A stretch of 64,000 nucleotides of DNA from Thiosulfatimonas sediminis (GCF_011398355.1 NZ_AP021889.1:62001-126000); one strand, 5' to 3'; positions 44,682-54,447 are shown, counted from the stretch's first letter. Made by a program: numbers and translations. The notes: a model not told the origin generated them from the sequence alone.

Positions 44682-47357
44682 TTACAGTTTTTTCTCAACC
44701 AGCATTAAACCGCTGTCTTCCGCACAGGGCGCGAGGCTAAAGCCAAACTGTTGTGCTAGGGTTAACATTCCGGCGTTTTGTTTTAGAACTTCACCATTGA
44801 GTTTATCAAGGCCTTTACGGCGTGCGTCTTCAATCAGACATTCCAGTAGTTGTGAGCCGATGCCTTGGTGTTGATAGTCATCGCGCACGACGAGTGCAAA
44901 TTCCGCTGTTTTACCATCTGGATTAATGCTGTAGCGGGTCACGCCCAGTTCAATCTGTTTGTCGTCCACTTCGGTGTAAGCGATAAACGCCATCTCTTGG
45001 TCATAATCAATTTGCGTGAAACGCACTAACATTTCTTGACTGAGCGATTTAACGCTTTGCATAAACCGTAGGAATTTAGTGTGTTCTGAAAGACTAGCGA
45101 CAAACTCGGTTTCCAATTTGGCATCTTCGGCACGAATCGGACGAATACAGATTTCTAAACCGGATGGACTGCTAAGGTGTTTTTCCAGATTGGAAGGATA
45201 GGGGTGAATGGCCATATGCGAATAGGGCACGGTACTCTTGCTGGCCCGTTCGATGCGAATGCGTGCGTCCACTGCTAACACCTGTTCGTGGTTGGCCAAA
45301 ACGGGGTTTAAATCCAGTTCGATGATTTCCGGTAACTCGCTAACCATTTTTGATAAATTCATTAAAATATCAACCAGTTGCGACATTTTTACCGCCGGTA
45401 AATGGCGATAATCGCCAAGCATTTTACTGACCTTGGTACTGGTAATCATGCGTCGCGCAATAAATTCATTAAGTGGCGGCAGAGCGCTCGCACTGTCTTT
45501 TAGAATTTCAACCATAGTGCCGCCAGAACCAAATGCAATCGCCGGCCCAAACACGGGATCGCGGCTAACGCCAACAATGAGTTCGCGTGCGAATGGCAGA
45601 TTTGCCATTGGCTCAACGCTCACGCTGTGAATTGCATCGTCTGGGTAGTGCTTCGCCAGTTGTTTGAGCATGCTGTCATAACTGTGTTGCAGTTCGTGCG
45701 GGTTTTGGATATTTAATGCCACGCCACCGCTATCGGATTTATGAGTGATTTTGTCGGAAGACACTTTTAAAACAACAGGGAACCCAATGTTCTCGGCTGC
45801 CACTAAAGCTTCCGCAGCGGAATGCGCAATGATTGCCGGCGTGACCGGAATATGGAAGGCTTTCAGCACCGCTTTGGTTTCCATGGTGTTGAGTAGGTTA
45901 CGGCCTTCATGTAAGGCGTGATGAATGATTAATTGCGCGGCTTGTAAGTCACATTTGGCGGTTTCGTTTGGTTCTGGAACCTGTTGTAACAAAGCTTGGT
46001 TATGGTGATATTGGCTAAGAAAGTGCATCGCCTCGACGGCCGCTTCCGGCGTACGGAAAGTTGGAATTTGCGCTTTATTAAACGCCTCGCGTGCTGGCCC
46101 CACTAACTTATCGCCCATCCAAACGGTTAACAACGGTTTTTTATGTTGATGGTGTTTTTGCATTTCAATTACCGCTTCGGCTATCGCGGTTGGATCAGTC
46201 ATCGCTTGCGGAGTAAGCAGCACTAAAATCGCATCAATACTGCGGTCTTCTAGACAAATTTCAATCGCTTGTCGATAGCGTTGCGGTGTGGCGTCACCAA
46301 GAATATCAATCGGGTTATTGTGCGACCAATGTGCTGGCAAAATGGCATTCAAGGATTCTAAGGTTGCGACACTCAGTTCCGGCATTTGCAGACCCAGTTC
46401 GGCAGCCAAGTCGGTGGCTAAAACGCCAGGGCCGCCACCGTTAGTGACAATTACTAAGCGTTTTTGCTTGATGTTTAAATCGTAGGATAGGGTTTTTGCG
46501 GCTGAAAAAAGTTGGCTAATTGTTTTAGCGCGCACCACACCAGTTCGTTCAATTGCGGCATTAAAAATATCATCTGAGCCAGCCAGAGCGCCAGTGTGTG
46601 AAATCGCGGCTTTAGTGCCCTCCGGCATACGTCCGGATTTGAGCAAAATCACCGGTTTATTGCGTGCCGCTTTGCGCAAGCCGCTGAGAAAATGGCGCGC
46701 ATCGGTAATGCCCTCGATATAAAGCAAAATGCTGTGGGTCTGTGCATCGGTCGCTAAGTAATCAAGAATTTCACCAAAATCTAAATCTGCGGCATCCCCA
46801 GTGGATGCGACCAGTGAAAAGCCGATTTGATTGCTTTCCGCCCAATCTAAAACCGAAGTGCAAAGTGCGCCGCTTTGGGAAACCAGCGCAAGTTTACCGT
46901 GGGTTGCCTGGTTTTTACTGAAAGTGGCGTTCAGGCCAATTTTGGGACGGATAAAACCCAGACAGTTTGGCCCCATGATGCGAATGCCGAGTTTCTGCGC
47001 GGTTCTCACCAGCGTTTGTTGTAACTGTTTACCGGCTTCGTCTTCAAAACCGGCTGAGAGTATCACCACAAACGGCACATTCGCTGCTCCGCACGCTTTT
47101 AAAATATCGATAGCCGTATGGCTTGGCGTGGCGACAATGGCTAAATCAATCGCTTGATTTACCTCATCTAAAGAGGCGTAGCATTCTTGACCCTGTACTT
47201 GCTTGTGTTTAGGATTAATGGCATAGATTTGCCCTGCAAAACCGGCAGTGAGCAGATTATGAAACGCTGTGCCACCAACGGATTCAGGGCGGTCACTGGC
47301 ACCAAAAATCGCCACTGAACGTGGATTAAAGAGTTGTGTTAAATAATGGGGTTGCAT
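44682..47357 (-). CDS. Pat/PatZ-type protein lysine acetyltransferase (NDP-forming acyl-CoA synthetase-like with GNAT domain)
   Basis: 891 residues. The order is a CoA-binding domain (about 5-135; NPRSVAIFGASDRPESVGG), a succinyl-CoA ligase-like domain (about 145-460) and an ATP-grasp domain (about 480-700; VLKVSSDKITHKSDSGGVALN). A C-terminal GNAT acetyltransferase follows (about 725-885; DDYQHQGIGSQLLECLIEDA holds the acetyl-CoA loop). This is the PatZ (YfiQ) architecture, which acetylates lysines of acetyl-CoA synthetase and other metabolic enzymes. AGGA lies nine bases before the ATG. A deacetylase-family gene starts 25 bases away on the opposite strand. Confidence 0.9.
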   Translation of the reverse strand: MQPHYLTQLFNPRSVAIFGASDRPESVGGTAFHNLLTAGFAGQIYAINPKHKQVQGQECYASLDEVNQAIDLAIVATPSHTAIDILKACGAANVPFVVILSAGFEDEAGKQLQQTLVRTAQKLGIRIMGPNCLGFIRPKIGLNATFSKNQATHGKLALVSQSGALCTSVLDWAESNQIGFSLVASTGDAADLDFGEILDYLATDAQTHSILLYIEGITDARHFLSGLRKAARNKPVILLKSGRMPEGTKAAISHTGALAGSDDIFNAAIERTGVVRAKTISQLFSAAKTLSYDLNIKQKRLVIVTNGGGPGVLATDLAAELGLQMPELSVATLESLNAILPAHWSHNNPIDILGDATPQRYRQAIEICLEDRSIDAILVLLTPQAMTDPTAIAEAVIEMQKHHQHKKPLLTVWMGDKLVGPAREAFNKAQIPTFRTPEAAVEAMHFLSQYHHNQALLQQVPEPNETAKCDLQAAQLIIHHALHEGRNLLNTMETKAVLKAFHIPVTPAIIAHSAAEALVAAENIGFPVVLKVSSDKITHKSDSGGVALNIQNPHELQHSYDSMLKQLAKHYPDDAIHSVSVEPMANLPFARELIVGVSRDPVFGPAIAFGSGGTMVEILKDSASALPPLNEFIARRMITSTKVSKMLGDYRHLPAVKMSQLVDILMNLSKMVSELPEIIELDLNPVLANHEQVLAVDARIRIERASKSTVPYSHMAIHPYPSNLEKHLSSPSGLEICIRPIRAEDAKLETEFVASLSEHTKFLRFMQSVKSLSQEMLVRFTQIDYDQEMAFIAYTEVDDKQIELGVTRYSINPDGKTAEFALVVRDDYQHQGIGSQLLECLIEDARRKGLDKLNGEVLKQNAGMLTLAQQFGFSLAPCAEDSGLMLVEKKL

Positions 47358-47381
47358 AGAGCGCTTCCTAAAAGAGAGAAA

Positions 47382-48308
47382 ATGTACCTATATATTAGCC
47401 ATCCCTTGTGCAAAGAACATGACAACGGACAAGGACACCCCGAAAACTTGCAAAGAATTAGCGTAATCGAAGATCAATTGATTGCCCAAGGTCTGCTCGA
47501 TTTTATGCTTATGCGTCAAGCACGGCAGGCAACTCAAGCAGATATCTTACGAGTGCACACCTTGGAAATGTGGGATTTTCTGCATCAAATGCAGCCCAAA
47601 GAAGGTCAATCAGTGGTGCAACTCGATTCGGATACGGCGCTGTCGGCGCATTCGATTACCGCGGCGCGCTATGCGGCAGGTGCGGTGTTGGATGGCGTGG
47701 ACGCTTTATTGAAGGAATCCGCGAGTGGTGTTTTTTGCAATGTTCGTCCGCCGGGCCATCATGCGGAAGTCACTCGGGCTATGGGGTTTTGTCTGTTTAA
47801 TAATGTTGCGGTTGGTGCAGCTTATGCGCTGCAGAAGCATGGTTTGGAAAGGGTGACAGTTTTAGACTTTGATGTCCATCACGGCAATGGCACCGAAAGT
47901 TTTGCGCAGAAAGAAACACGTTTGCAGTTTATTTCCAGTTATCAGCACGGTATTTATCCTTATCCCCGCACTGAAAGTGAGTATCCGAATATTTTCAAAA
48001 TACCGATGAACAGCGGAACGGAAGGGGGCGAGTTTTTGCAACGCTGGCAAACCCAAGCGTGGCCAAAAATCCGTGAATTTAGACCGCAGTTAATTTTGAT
48101 TTCTGCTGGGTTTGATGCCCATTTTAAAGACCCGCTGGCGGATCTTCAGTTAGTCGATCATGATTATGTTTTGTGGGCAAATTCATTGCTTAAATTGGTG
48201 GCTGAAATTGGTAATCCGCCGATTTTATCGGTGTTAGAAGGGGGCTACGAAAAACATGCGCTCGCGACCAGTGCTGGTGCCTATATCAAAGCAATGGCGC
48301 AATTTTAA
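47382..48308 (+). CDS. Histone deacetylase family (AcuC-like) amidohydrolase
   Basis: 308 residues from MYLYISHPLCKEHDNGQGHPE. It shows the zinc-dependent deacetylase pattern: RPPGHHAEVTRAMGFCLFNNVAVGA with the paired histidines (~126-127), the metal-binding DFDVHHGNGTES (~165), ISAGFDAHFKDPL and LEGGYE. Bacterial members remove acetyl groups from acetyl-CoA synthetase lysines or from polyamines. AAGAGAG precedes the ATG. It is divergent from the Pat-type acetyltransferase with a 24-base gap, a strong hint that the two act on the same targets. Confidence 0.92.
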   Translation: MYLYISHPLCKEHDNGQGHPENLQRISVIEDQLIAQGLLDFMLMRQARQATQADILRVHTLEMWDFLHQMQPKEGQSVVQLDSDTALSAHSITAARYAAGAVLDGVDALLKESASGVFCNVRPPGHHAEVTRAMGFCLFNNVAVGAAYALQKHGLERVTVLDFDVHHGNGTESFAQKETRLQFISSYQHGIYPYPRTESEYPNIFKIPMNSGTEGGEFLQRWQTQAWPKIREFRPQLILISAGFDAHFKDPLADLQLVDHDYVLWANSLLKLVAEIGNPPILSVLEGGYEKHALATSAGAYIKAMAQF

Positions 48309-48460
48309 AGGGGTTTATAAGCATTTTCCAGTAGGCATTTTTAGTGTAGTACAAATATTTTACCCGCCCTGTTGGGTTTTCATTTTTGTCGTTAAAATTC
48401 GCGATTTTGATACTTTTCAGTATCGAAAAACTCGTTTTTTTAATCAATTTGGAAATTCAC

Positions 48461-48970
48461 ATGAAACATTTTTTTGCTCTAACCGTTGTTTTAGCCGGTT
48501 CACTATCTGTTGCAAAGGCTGCTGATCCTTATTTTGGAATTGGGTTTCATCCAAATCCAGAATCAAAAACCATCGGTGATGTTGATTATGAGAGTGAAGT
48601 ATTCTTGACCGCTAAATTAGGGCAAAGTAAATCATTCGGATATTTGGGTTGGTTTATTGAAGGTGGACTAACGCCAACAGCCGTCAATGAAAATGGTTCG
48701 ACAGATTCTTCTTATTTGGATTACACGACATTCGGCGCGGGTCTTGATTTGCAATTAGGTGCAAGTGGTTTGAGTCTTTTTGCTGGTGGGGGCATGTCTT
48801 GGTCTAAGGCTTCAATCAAAATTAATGGCGTCAAATATTCGACGGAAGAAGAGATTGAAGAGACCTATTATAATGGCGGAATTGGGTATACGTTTGATTC
48901 CGGATTTGGTGTTGAAGGATCTGTAAACAGTGTTACCGGTTACGGTGTTGGTTTGCACAAGAAATTCTAA
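48461..48970 (+). CDS. Small outer-membrane beta-barrel protein of unknown function
   Basis: 169 residues. A signal peptide (MKHFFALTVVLAGSLSVAKAA) precedes a glycine-rich stretch with alternating strands (FGAGLDLQLGASGLSLFAGGGMSW), ending in the aromatic-terminal VTGYGVGLHKKF expected for outer-membrane barrels of six to eight strands. It may belong to the OmpA/opacity-like small porins, but no family is certain. GGA lies before the ATG, and an upstream ATG at 48386 is less likely. A hairpin GATAC-TTTTCA-GTATC (about 48408-48424) sits in the 5' leader. Confidence 0.65.
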   Translation: MKHFFALTVVLAGSLSVAKAADPYFGIGFHPNPESKTIGDVDYESEVFLTAKLGQSKSFGYLGWFIEGGLTPTAVNENGSTDSSYLDYTTFGAGLDLQLGASGLSLFAGGGMSWSKASIKINGVKYSTEEEIEETYYNGGIGYTFDSGFGVEGSVNSVTGYGVGLHKKF

Positions 48971-49145
48971 TCAAATAGAACATTAGCCCGCGGTGACTTT
49001 ACGTTAAGCAATCCGAAATTTATCGTGGTTGTTTTGCATAAATGGATTCGGTATCTGAATAGTTCGGCGCTATCGTTGACGTCTCTGTGGGCGTGATTTG
49101 CTAGGGCTGCCTAGAAGTTACGCTTTGCTTTCTTGCGGCAGCCAA

Positions 49146-50834
49146 TCAAGAGGGGCGCTGTTTTGTCTTAGGATACAGTGCTTGTAACTCCGTTTTTTTC
49201 GTCCATGTTTTTTTCGATTCAGTCGGTCGTTTTAGCTTGCCGATGAGCGTGCAAATCTGCTGTTTTAGTTCTTGGTTCATTTCCTTATTGGTTTGCGCAT
49301 CTGGTGCGTACAGGTTGTTTTCAAAACGCTGAATTTTTTGCCGCAGTTCGTCTGCATTTCGGTTTTTTAGCTCAGCTAAATGATGGATGTGCAACTCGGT
49401 TAAAAGATGTTTTCGCAGGTGTTGGTAAAAAGTTTTATCTTCTGCTTGGCACCATTGCTGTTGAGTTAATGCTGGGTTTGCGGCCTCGGTTTCGGCAGTG
49501 GCTGGGTTGATTGATGACTGGCGTTTTTGACCTCGCGCTAGCCACCACATTATTAAGGTAAGTACCCATGCGATGGCGAAGATAGTGGTCAACAACGGCC
49601 AGATTAGCCAGTCGAATTTTTCGGTATTTTCTTGATTGATGGCGGCTTGGCTGATTGGTTTAGTCTGGTCGATTGTCGGATAGTTGACCTGCCCAGTGGC
49701 GGCTTGGATATTGAAAGTTTGTGCTTCGATTTGCAAGGTTTCAAAAGCTTGGTTTGCTGTGTTGAACCAGCGAAGCTGATAAGCCGGAATACGCATTTCG
49801 CCCGCTTGGGTGGGGACAAAGTTTTGGGTGATTTGGATTCGGCTGACCACGCCGCTGGCAAATTTTTCTTCGCTACTTTGCGCTGGTTGGTTATACACTT
49901 TATAACCGTTGCCATCCGGCGCTTCAATCACTGGGAGTTGACTGGCTTTGAGCCCATAGGCTTGTAAGGTTAGCACGCGGCTCAGGCTATCGCCGACTTT
50001 GATGTCGCTTGGCGTGGTTTGCCATTGTGATTCCAAGAGCATTGATGCCGCAGGGAGCCATGGTTGCGCGTTGGAATAATTTTGCCCTAAATCTGCTGCC
50101 GGCTTGACGGTTAAAGTAACGGCATTGGATTCAGTTTCAATCACTTTCTGGTGGCCGTTATAATTTAACAGGCCGCGAATTTGACTAGGGGCGATGGTGA
50201 GTTCGCCACTACTTTGCGGAAAGAGCGCATAGATCCATTCATGTACGGTGTAGTTTTTACCGTCTATCACGGTGCTGTAGGTTTGCTCATCTTGCAGTGT
50301 TTCAGAAAGCGCATCTTTAAAAATTGGCGGGCGCATATTGCCTGTACCAGGCAGCATTTTGCCTTGATAATAAAGTCGCAAGCGGTATAGAAATTGTTGT
50401 TGAACAAAGCCTTCGGCGTTTTCGACCTCGGCGCGCATAAAGGCGATTTGTTCGTTACTTGTGCCGCTTTGATTGGCTTGTTTGACTTCGATAATGAGCG
50501 ATTGACTGCTGATATCGCCGAGCGTTACCGCTGGAATAATTAATTTGCCGGTTTTTTTCGGTAGTAAGCGTAAATGCCAACGTGTCTTGGCGCTGGAGAC
50601 ACCATTGACGAACTCATAAAAATTGCTGCGTTGTCGTGACAGTACTTCAAAATTTTCGTCGAGTTGTCGATATTCCAAGGTATTACCAAGGGTTTGAAAA
50701 TCGGCTTCGACCCAAAGAGAAATAATATCGCCCTGCTCGATCAGGTCACGCTCCACTTTCATGCTTAAGCGGTCAGCAAAGGCTAAGCTACTAAGGCTTA
50801 AAGCCAAGATAAAGACGAATAGCGTTTTTACCAT
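49146..50834 (-). CDS. BatD-family protein (aerotolerance operon)
   Basis: 562 residues: a signal peptide (LFVFILALSLSSLAFA), a large periplasmic region of immunoglobulin-like beta domains (about 20-400; IISLWVEADFQTLGN, LIIPAVTLGDISSQSLIIEV), one membrane helix (LIWPLLTTIFAIAWVLTLIMWWLA, about 425-448) and a helical cytoplasmic tail. This is the BatD plan. It is the last gene of the moxR-bat operon and overlaps the preceding gene by seven bases. An inverted repeat GGCTGCC...GGCAGCC overlaps its stop end (49103-49143). Bat proteins are linked to oxygen or envelope stress; the mechanism is unknown. Confidence 0.88.
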   Translation of the reverse strand: MVKTLFVFILALSLSSLAFADRLSMKVERDLIEQGDIISLWVEADFQTLGNTLEYRQLDENFEVLSRQRSNFYEFVNGVSSAKTRWHLRLLPKKTGKLIIPAVTLGDISSQSLIIEVKQANQSGTSNEQIAFMRAEVENAEGFVQQQFLYRLRLYYQGKMLPGTGNMRPPIFKDALSETLQDEQTYSTVIDGKNYTVHEWIYALFPQSSGELTIAPSQIRGLLNYNGHQKVIETESNAVTLTVKPAADLGQNYSNAQPWLPAASMLLESQWQTTPSDIKVGDSLSRVLTLQAYGLKASQLPVIEAPDGNGYKVYNQPAQSSEEKFASGVVSRIQITQNFVPTQAGEMRIPAYQLRWFNTANQAFETLQIEAQTFNIQAATGQVNYPTIDQTKPISQAAINQENTEKFDWLIWPLLTTIFAIAWVLTLIMWWLARGQKRQSSINPATAETEAANPALTQQQWCQAEDKTFYQHLRKHLLTELHIHHLAELKNRNADELRQKIQRFENNLYAPDAQTNKEMNQELKQQICTLIGKLKRPTESKKTWTKKTELQALYPKTKQRPS

Positions 50835-52933
50835 GTTTTCTCCGGTTTTTTCTGACTCGGTTGGTTTTTGTATTGATAGTCGAACTTACGTTGTAAGAAA
50901 AGCCCTGGTTGATCGGGAATCTGTTGCAGCCAAGCATCGGTTGCCTGTTGTTGCTCCCAGTTTTTGCCGCCGATGCCATCGTTTTGCTCATCGTCCATAA
51001 TGCGCGAAGCCCCGCCTATTTGTGTATTTTCTTGTGCTGGCTTATCTTGCTGATTTGGTTGCTCGTCAAGTTGTCCGGCACTGCCTTGTTGTTTGTTTTC
51101 ACTATCGCTGTCATTTGGCTGGGTTACATCGGGTTGCGTTTGCTGTCCGGTACGGCTATCCCCAGCATTGCCGTTGGCGTCTTGTGTGCCTTGTTGTTGC
51201 GAGCCGGCTTGTTGGCCGTTTTGCGATTCTTGGCCTTGCACGGATTGTGGGTTAGTTTGATTCGGATTATCCGAATGAGATTGTCCTTTTTGTTGGCCTT
51301 CGGCGTTCTGTTCGGCGTTATTGACGTCTGATGGCTGCTCATTTTTCGGTTGCTGCTCTTCGCTCTGGCCGCCATCGCTATTGGCACTCTTTTGTTGTCG
51401 CTCCGCTTGCTCGCCTTGTGTGCTTTGATCGCCTTTTTGCTGTTGTCCGCTATTTTCCGGTTGGGTTTGAGTTTGCTGCGGCTGTGCATTTTGCTTAGTT
51501 AGCTGTTGCATTTGCTCTTGAAGCAGGTTGCTGATAAGGGCTAAGTTGTCTTTTGCTGCTTGCATATTGGGGTCGATTTTCAACGCTTGGTGATAGGCTT
51601 TTTCCGCGCCAGGTAAATCGCCGCTAAAGGCCAGTGCATTGCCGCGGTTGTAATGTCCTTTCGCGCTTTTGTCTTGCTCGAATAGCCGAGCCGCTTCTTG
51701 ATAACGTCCTAGTCGATATAGGCTGGAAGCTTGCCACTGTTTATCTTCGAATAGCGCTTCGGCGGATTGAAAGTTTTCGCGCTGAAACGCTTTGTAGCCT
51801 TGTTGATTATGCGATTGGAAGATACTGCCTAAATCTTCCCAACGGTTTTCATTTGCGTTTTGCGCATAAGCGGTTTGCGGTGTGCTACTTAGCCCAGCCA
51901 CAAAAGGGATAAGAAAAAGGCTAAAGAGTACGCCGCGTCGATACAGCAAGGCAATCAGCGGCACTAAAATCAACAAGAGTGCAGCCCCTTCATCAAGAGG
52001 ATGAAGCACGCTTTTTTCCTGCTTTTGTTGGGCATCGGTAGCGGCAAAGTTGGTTGGTAGTAACCAATTAAGATCCTCATCTTGCACTTGCAGCGAGCGA
52101 ATTGGCACTTGTAAATTTTGGCTGAGTTGCGCAAAACGTTGCGCTGGCAGTTGCGCGATAATCACTTGGTCGTTGGCATCGCGTAGCAGACCATGTTCCG
52201 GCACATTGATCGCCGCGCCTTGTTGTGTACCAACGGTCAATATACGCAGTTGATAATCATGCTCGGCAAACCATTGTTGTACGCGATTGATTTGCTCGGT
52301 TTCAAGGTCGTCGCTAATCCAGATAATCTGTCCTTGGGTGACGTGCGCGCCTTCCAGAAGTTGTTTGGCTTGTTCAAAGCCGGCGAGCGGATTAGAGCCA
52401 TATTGCGGCATGATTAATGGATTGAGTGTCGGTAATAAGCCAAGTAGGGTTTGATTGTCTTCGGAAATCGGCGTAATGGTATGCGCGCTGCCAGCGTAGG
52501 CAACCAGTCCCACCGGCATTTCCGGATGTTGGCTGAGTAGGTCGGTGAGTTTGTAGCGTACTTGGGTTAAACGATTGGGGCTAAGGTCATCTGCCAGCAT
52601 GGATAAAGATAAATCCAAAACAATCACCGTGCCTTGTTGTGATTTTTGTGCCGGAATTTCCACGCTTTTTAGGCTCGGGCCAGCTAAAGCGAGAGTGATT
52701 AACAGCCAAATAAACGCCAGAACCATTAAGAATAGGCGCTGTCCAAGTACGGATTGGTTTTGCGGCGATGACAATAGCAGTTGACGAAATTGCGGTGCGA
52801 TAATTTGATGCCATGCTCCTTGTTTGGCTTTGACTTGCCAAGCTTTCCACAGCAACCATGCTGCCGGTAGCAGCGCCAAAAACCACCATGGACGTAGAAA
52901 TGTTACGTCAAATCCGAGCATTTTAACCTCCAA
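50828..52933 (-). CDS. VWA-TPR fusion (BatB/BatC) with Gln/Asn-rich tail
   Basis: 701 residues. Two N-terminal membrane helices, a von Willebrand A domain (about 90-290) with MIDAS VIVLDLSLSMLADD, another membrane helix (~300-340), and a TPR segment (about 370-480; YNRGNALAFSGDLPGAEKAYHQALKIDP). A tail of about 150 residues, extremely rich in Gln, Asn, Ser and Gly (about 490-650), follows. In many bacteria BatB and BatC are separate proteins; here they are fused. Start and stop overlap both neighbours by a few bases, so translation is coupled. The tail is probably disordered and lies in the cytoplasm or periplasm; topology was not determined. Confidence 0.9.
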   Translation of the reverse strand: MEVKMLGFDVTFLRPWWFLALLPAAWLLWKAWQVKAKQGAWHQIIAPQFRQLLLSSPQNQSVLGQRLFLMVLAFIWLLITLALAGPSLKSVEIPAQKSQQGTVIVLDLSLSMLADDLSPNRLTQVRYKLTDLLSQHPEMPVGLVAYAGSAHTITPISEDNQTLLGLLPTLNPLIMPQYGSNPLAGFEQAKQLLEGAHVTQGQIIWISDDLETEQINRVQQWFAEHDYQLRILTVGTQQGAAINVPEHGLLRDANDQVIIAQLPAQRFAQLSQNLQVPIRSLQVQDEDLNWLLPTNFAATDAQQKQEKSVLHPLDEGAALLLILVPLIALLYRRGVLFSLFLIPFVAGLSSTPQTAYAQNANENRWEDLGSIFQSHNQQGYKAFQRENFQSAEALFEDKQWQASSLYRLGRYQEAARLFEQDKSAKGHYNRGNALAFSGDLPGAEKAYHQALKIDPNMQAAKDNLALISNLLQEQMQQLTKQNAQPQQTQTQPENSGQQQKGDQSTQGEQAERQQKSANSDGGQSEEQQPKNEQPSDVNNAEQNAEGQQKGQSHSDNPNQTNPQSVQGQESQNGQQAGSQQQGTQDANGNAGDSRTGQQTQPDVTQPNDSDSENKQQGSAGQLDEQPNQQDKPAQENTQIGGASRIMDDEQNDGIGGKNWEQQQATDAWLQQIPDQPGLFLQRKFDYQYKNQPSQKKPEKTW

Positions 52934-53924
52934 GCTTACGCAGTTGCAGCCAAGCCAAGAGCAAGCTTAGCAGTAAGGCAGCACCGAGCGGCCAAAAAAA
53001 CAGTTCGCTGCGCAGACGGTAACTGAACACGTCGTGTTGCACCGCTTCGAGCTGGTTAATGTATTGGTAGATTTGCTGTAACTCAGCTGTGTCGTTGGCG
53101 CGGAAAAATTGTCCGCCGGTCATTTCGCCGATTTTGCTGAGAGTCGGCTCATCCATATCCGTTCTGCTTGGCATAATTGCCCCATTTGGACGACTTTGTC
53201 CAACCCCGATGGTGTAGATTTTTAAGTGCATTTTTTGTGCTTGTTTGGCCGCTTCAAGTGGGTCTATGCCGCTGGTGTTAGAACCGTCGGTTAGGAGAAT
53301 CAAAACCGCGTGTTGCTGGCCTGTTTTACGCAGGTGTTTGAGGGTTAAGCCAATCGCATCGCCGATGGCGGTATTGCGTCCGGCCATGCCGATTTGACTC
53401 TCGTTAAGTAAGGTTTTAACCGTCTGCAAATCGTAAGTTAGAGGACTGAGCAGAAACGCCTGTGAGCCAAATACCACTAAACCCATGCGGTCGCCTTGAC
53501 GCTGTTCAATGAATTGTGCCACCACGGTTTTTACGGCTTCTAAGCGGTCAACATTTTCGCCGCCAAGATACATATCCGCACGGCGCATGGAGCCAGATAA
53601 ATCGACCGCTAGCATCATCTCTTTGCCGCTTTGTTGAAAGGGGGTGGATTCCAGAAACCAGACTGGACGTGCTGCTGCGATGATGAGGAGTAACCACAGT
53701 ACTGCGAAACCAAATGGCACGCGATAACGTGGATATTGTGGTTCTACAAGGTGCTCACTGGGCAGTGAATGTCTGACCCGCGCCACGATATTGGGGGCAA
53801 AGAGTGTACTTTGGTTTTGCGCCGCTGGACGTAACAAAATGCGCAGTAACCACGGGAGTGGTAAGAACGCAAACAGCCATGGCCAGATGAATTCAAAGTT
53901 TGCTAAGTAGGCGGATAAGCTCAT
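52923..53924 (-). CDS. BatA-type VWA domain membrane protein
   Basis: 333 residues. Two N-terminal helices (FIWPWLFAFLPLPWLLRILL and PFGFAVLWLLLIIAAARPVW), a VWA domain (about 85-290) with the full MIDAS set (LAVDLSGSMRRAD, conserved Thr in GMAGRNTAIGDAIG, LLTDGSNTSG), and a C-terminal helix (FFWPLGAALLLSLLLAWL). It probably binds divalent metal and a protein partner. It overlaps the DUF4381 gene upstream and the BatB/C gene downstream. Confidence 0.93.
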   Translation of the reverse strand: MSLSAYLANFEFIWPWLFAFLPLPWLLRILLRPAAQNQSTLFAPNIVARVRHSLPSEHLVEPQYPRYRVPFGFAVLWLLLIIAAARPVWFLESTPFQQSGKEMMLAVDLSGSMRRADMYLGGENVDRLEAVKTVVAQFIEQRQGDRMGLVVFGSQAFLLSPLTYDLQTVKTLLNESQIGMAGRNTAIGDAIGLTLKHLRKTGQQHAVLILLTDGSNTSGIDPLEAAKQAQKMHLKIYTIGVGQSRPNGAIMPSRTDMDEPTLSKIGEMTGGQFFRANDTAELQQIYQYINQLEAVQHDVFSYRLRSELFFWPLGAALLLSLLLAWLQLRKLGG

Positions 53925-54391
53925 TGATGATGCCCTTTAATCCAGCGTTTGGCGTAATCGTGCCAAGCATTAATCAGCTCGTTGGTTTGTTGGCTTGGTG
54001 GGGCATAAATTCGATCACTGTGTTGTGGAATGCTTGGGGGTTGCGGAATGTAGTTAGCATTTTGTTGAAGAAATTGCAGCCATTGGGTTTGATGTAATGC
54101 CGCCACGCGACGGCGGCCGTATGCACTAATAGCAACCTGTTTAAGGAGCGCGTTAATTTGTAGGATTTTATTTGTGTCGGGGCTATCTTGGCGCATGATT
54201 TGTTGTAGCTGGCGTTGTGCTTGACGACGGTAGACATTGCGACGTCTTTGGTCAGTAAAATACCAGATGATGCCGATGATAATTGAGGTGACCGAGAGCA
54301 ATAAAATCCACCATGCAAAAGCCAGAGGCCACCAGCCGATCGGATCGGGAAGTTGTATGTCGTGCAGTTGTTGTAAAACCTGTGGGTCCAT
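53921..54391 (-). CDS. DUF4381 membrane protein of the moxR-bat operon
   Basis: 156 residues with one membrane helix (WWPLAFAWWILLLSVTSIIIGIIWYF, about 20-45) and a basic helical cytoplasmic part (RRRNVYRRQAQRQLQQIM). The HDIQLPDPIGWWPLAFAWW N-terminus is typical of DUF4381 proteins, always found between DUF58 and VWA genes. Function is unknown; a link between membrane and VWA proteins is inferred from position. Confidence 0.88.
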   Translation of the reverse strand: MDPQVLQQLHDIQLPDPIGWWPLAFAWWILLLSVTSIIIGIIWYFTDQRRRNVYRRQAQRQLQQIMRQDSPDTNKILQINALLKQVAISAYGRRRVAALHQTQWLQFLQQNANYIPQPPSIPQHSDRIYAPPSQQTNELINAWHDYAKRWIKGHHQ

Positions 54392-54447
54392 AAGGGTGTC
54401 CTAGGGTCGGTAAAAATTTATTTTGCATCGCCAGCCGGGATGACGCA

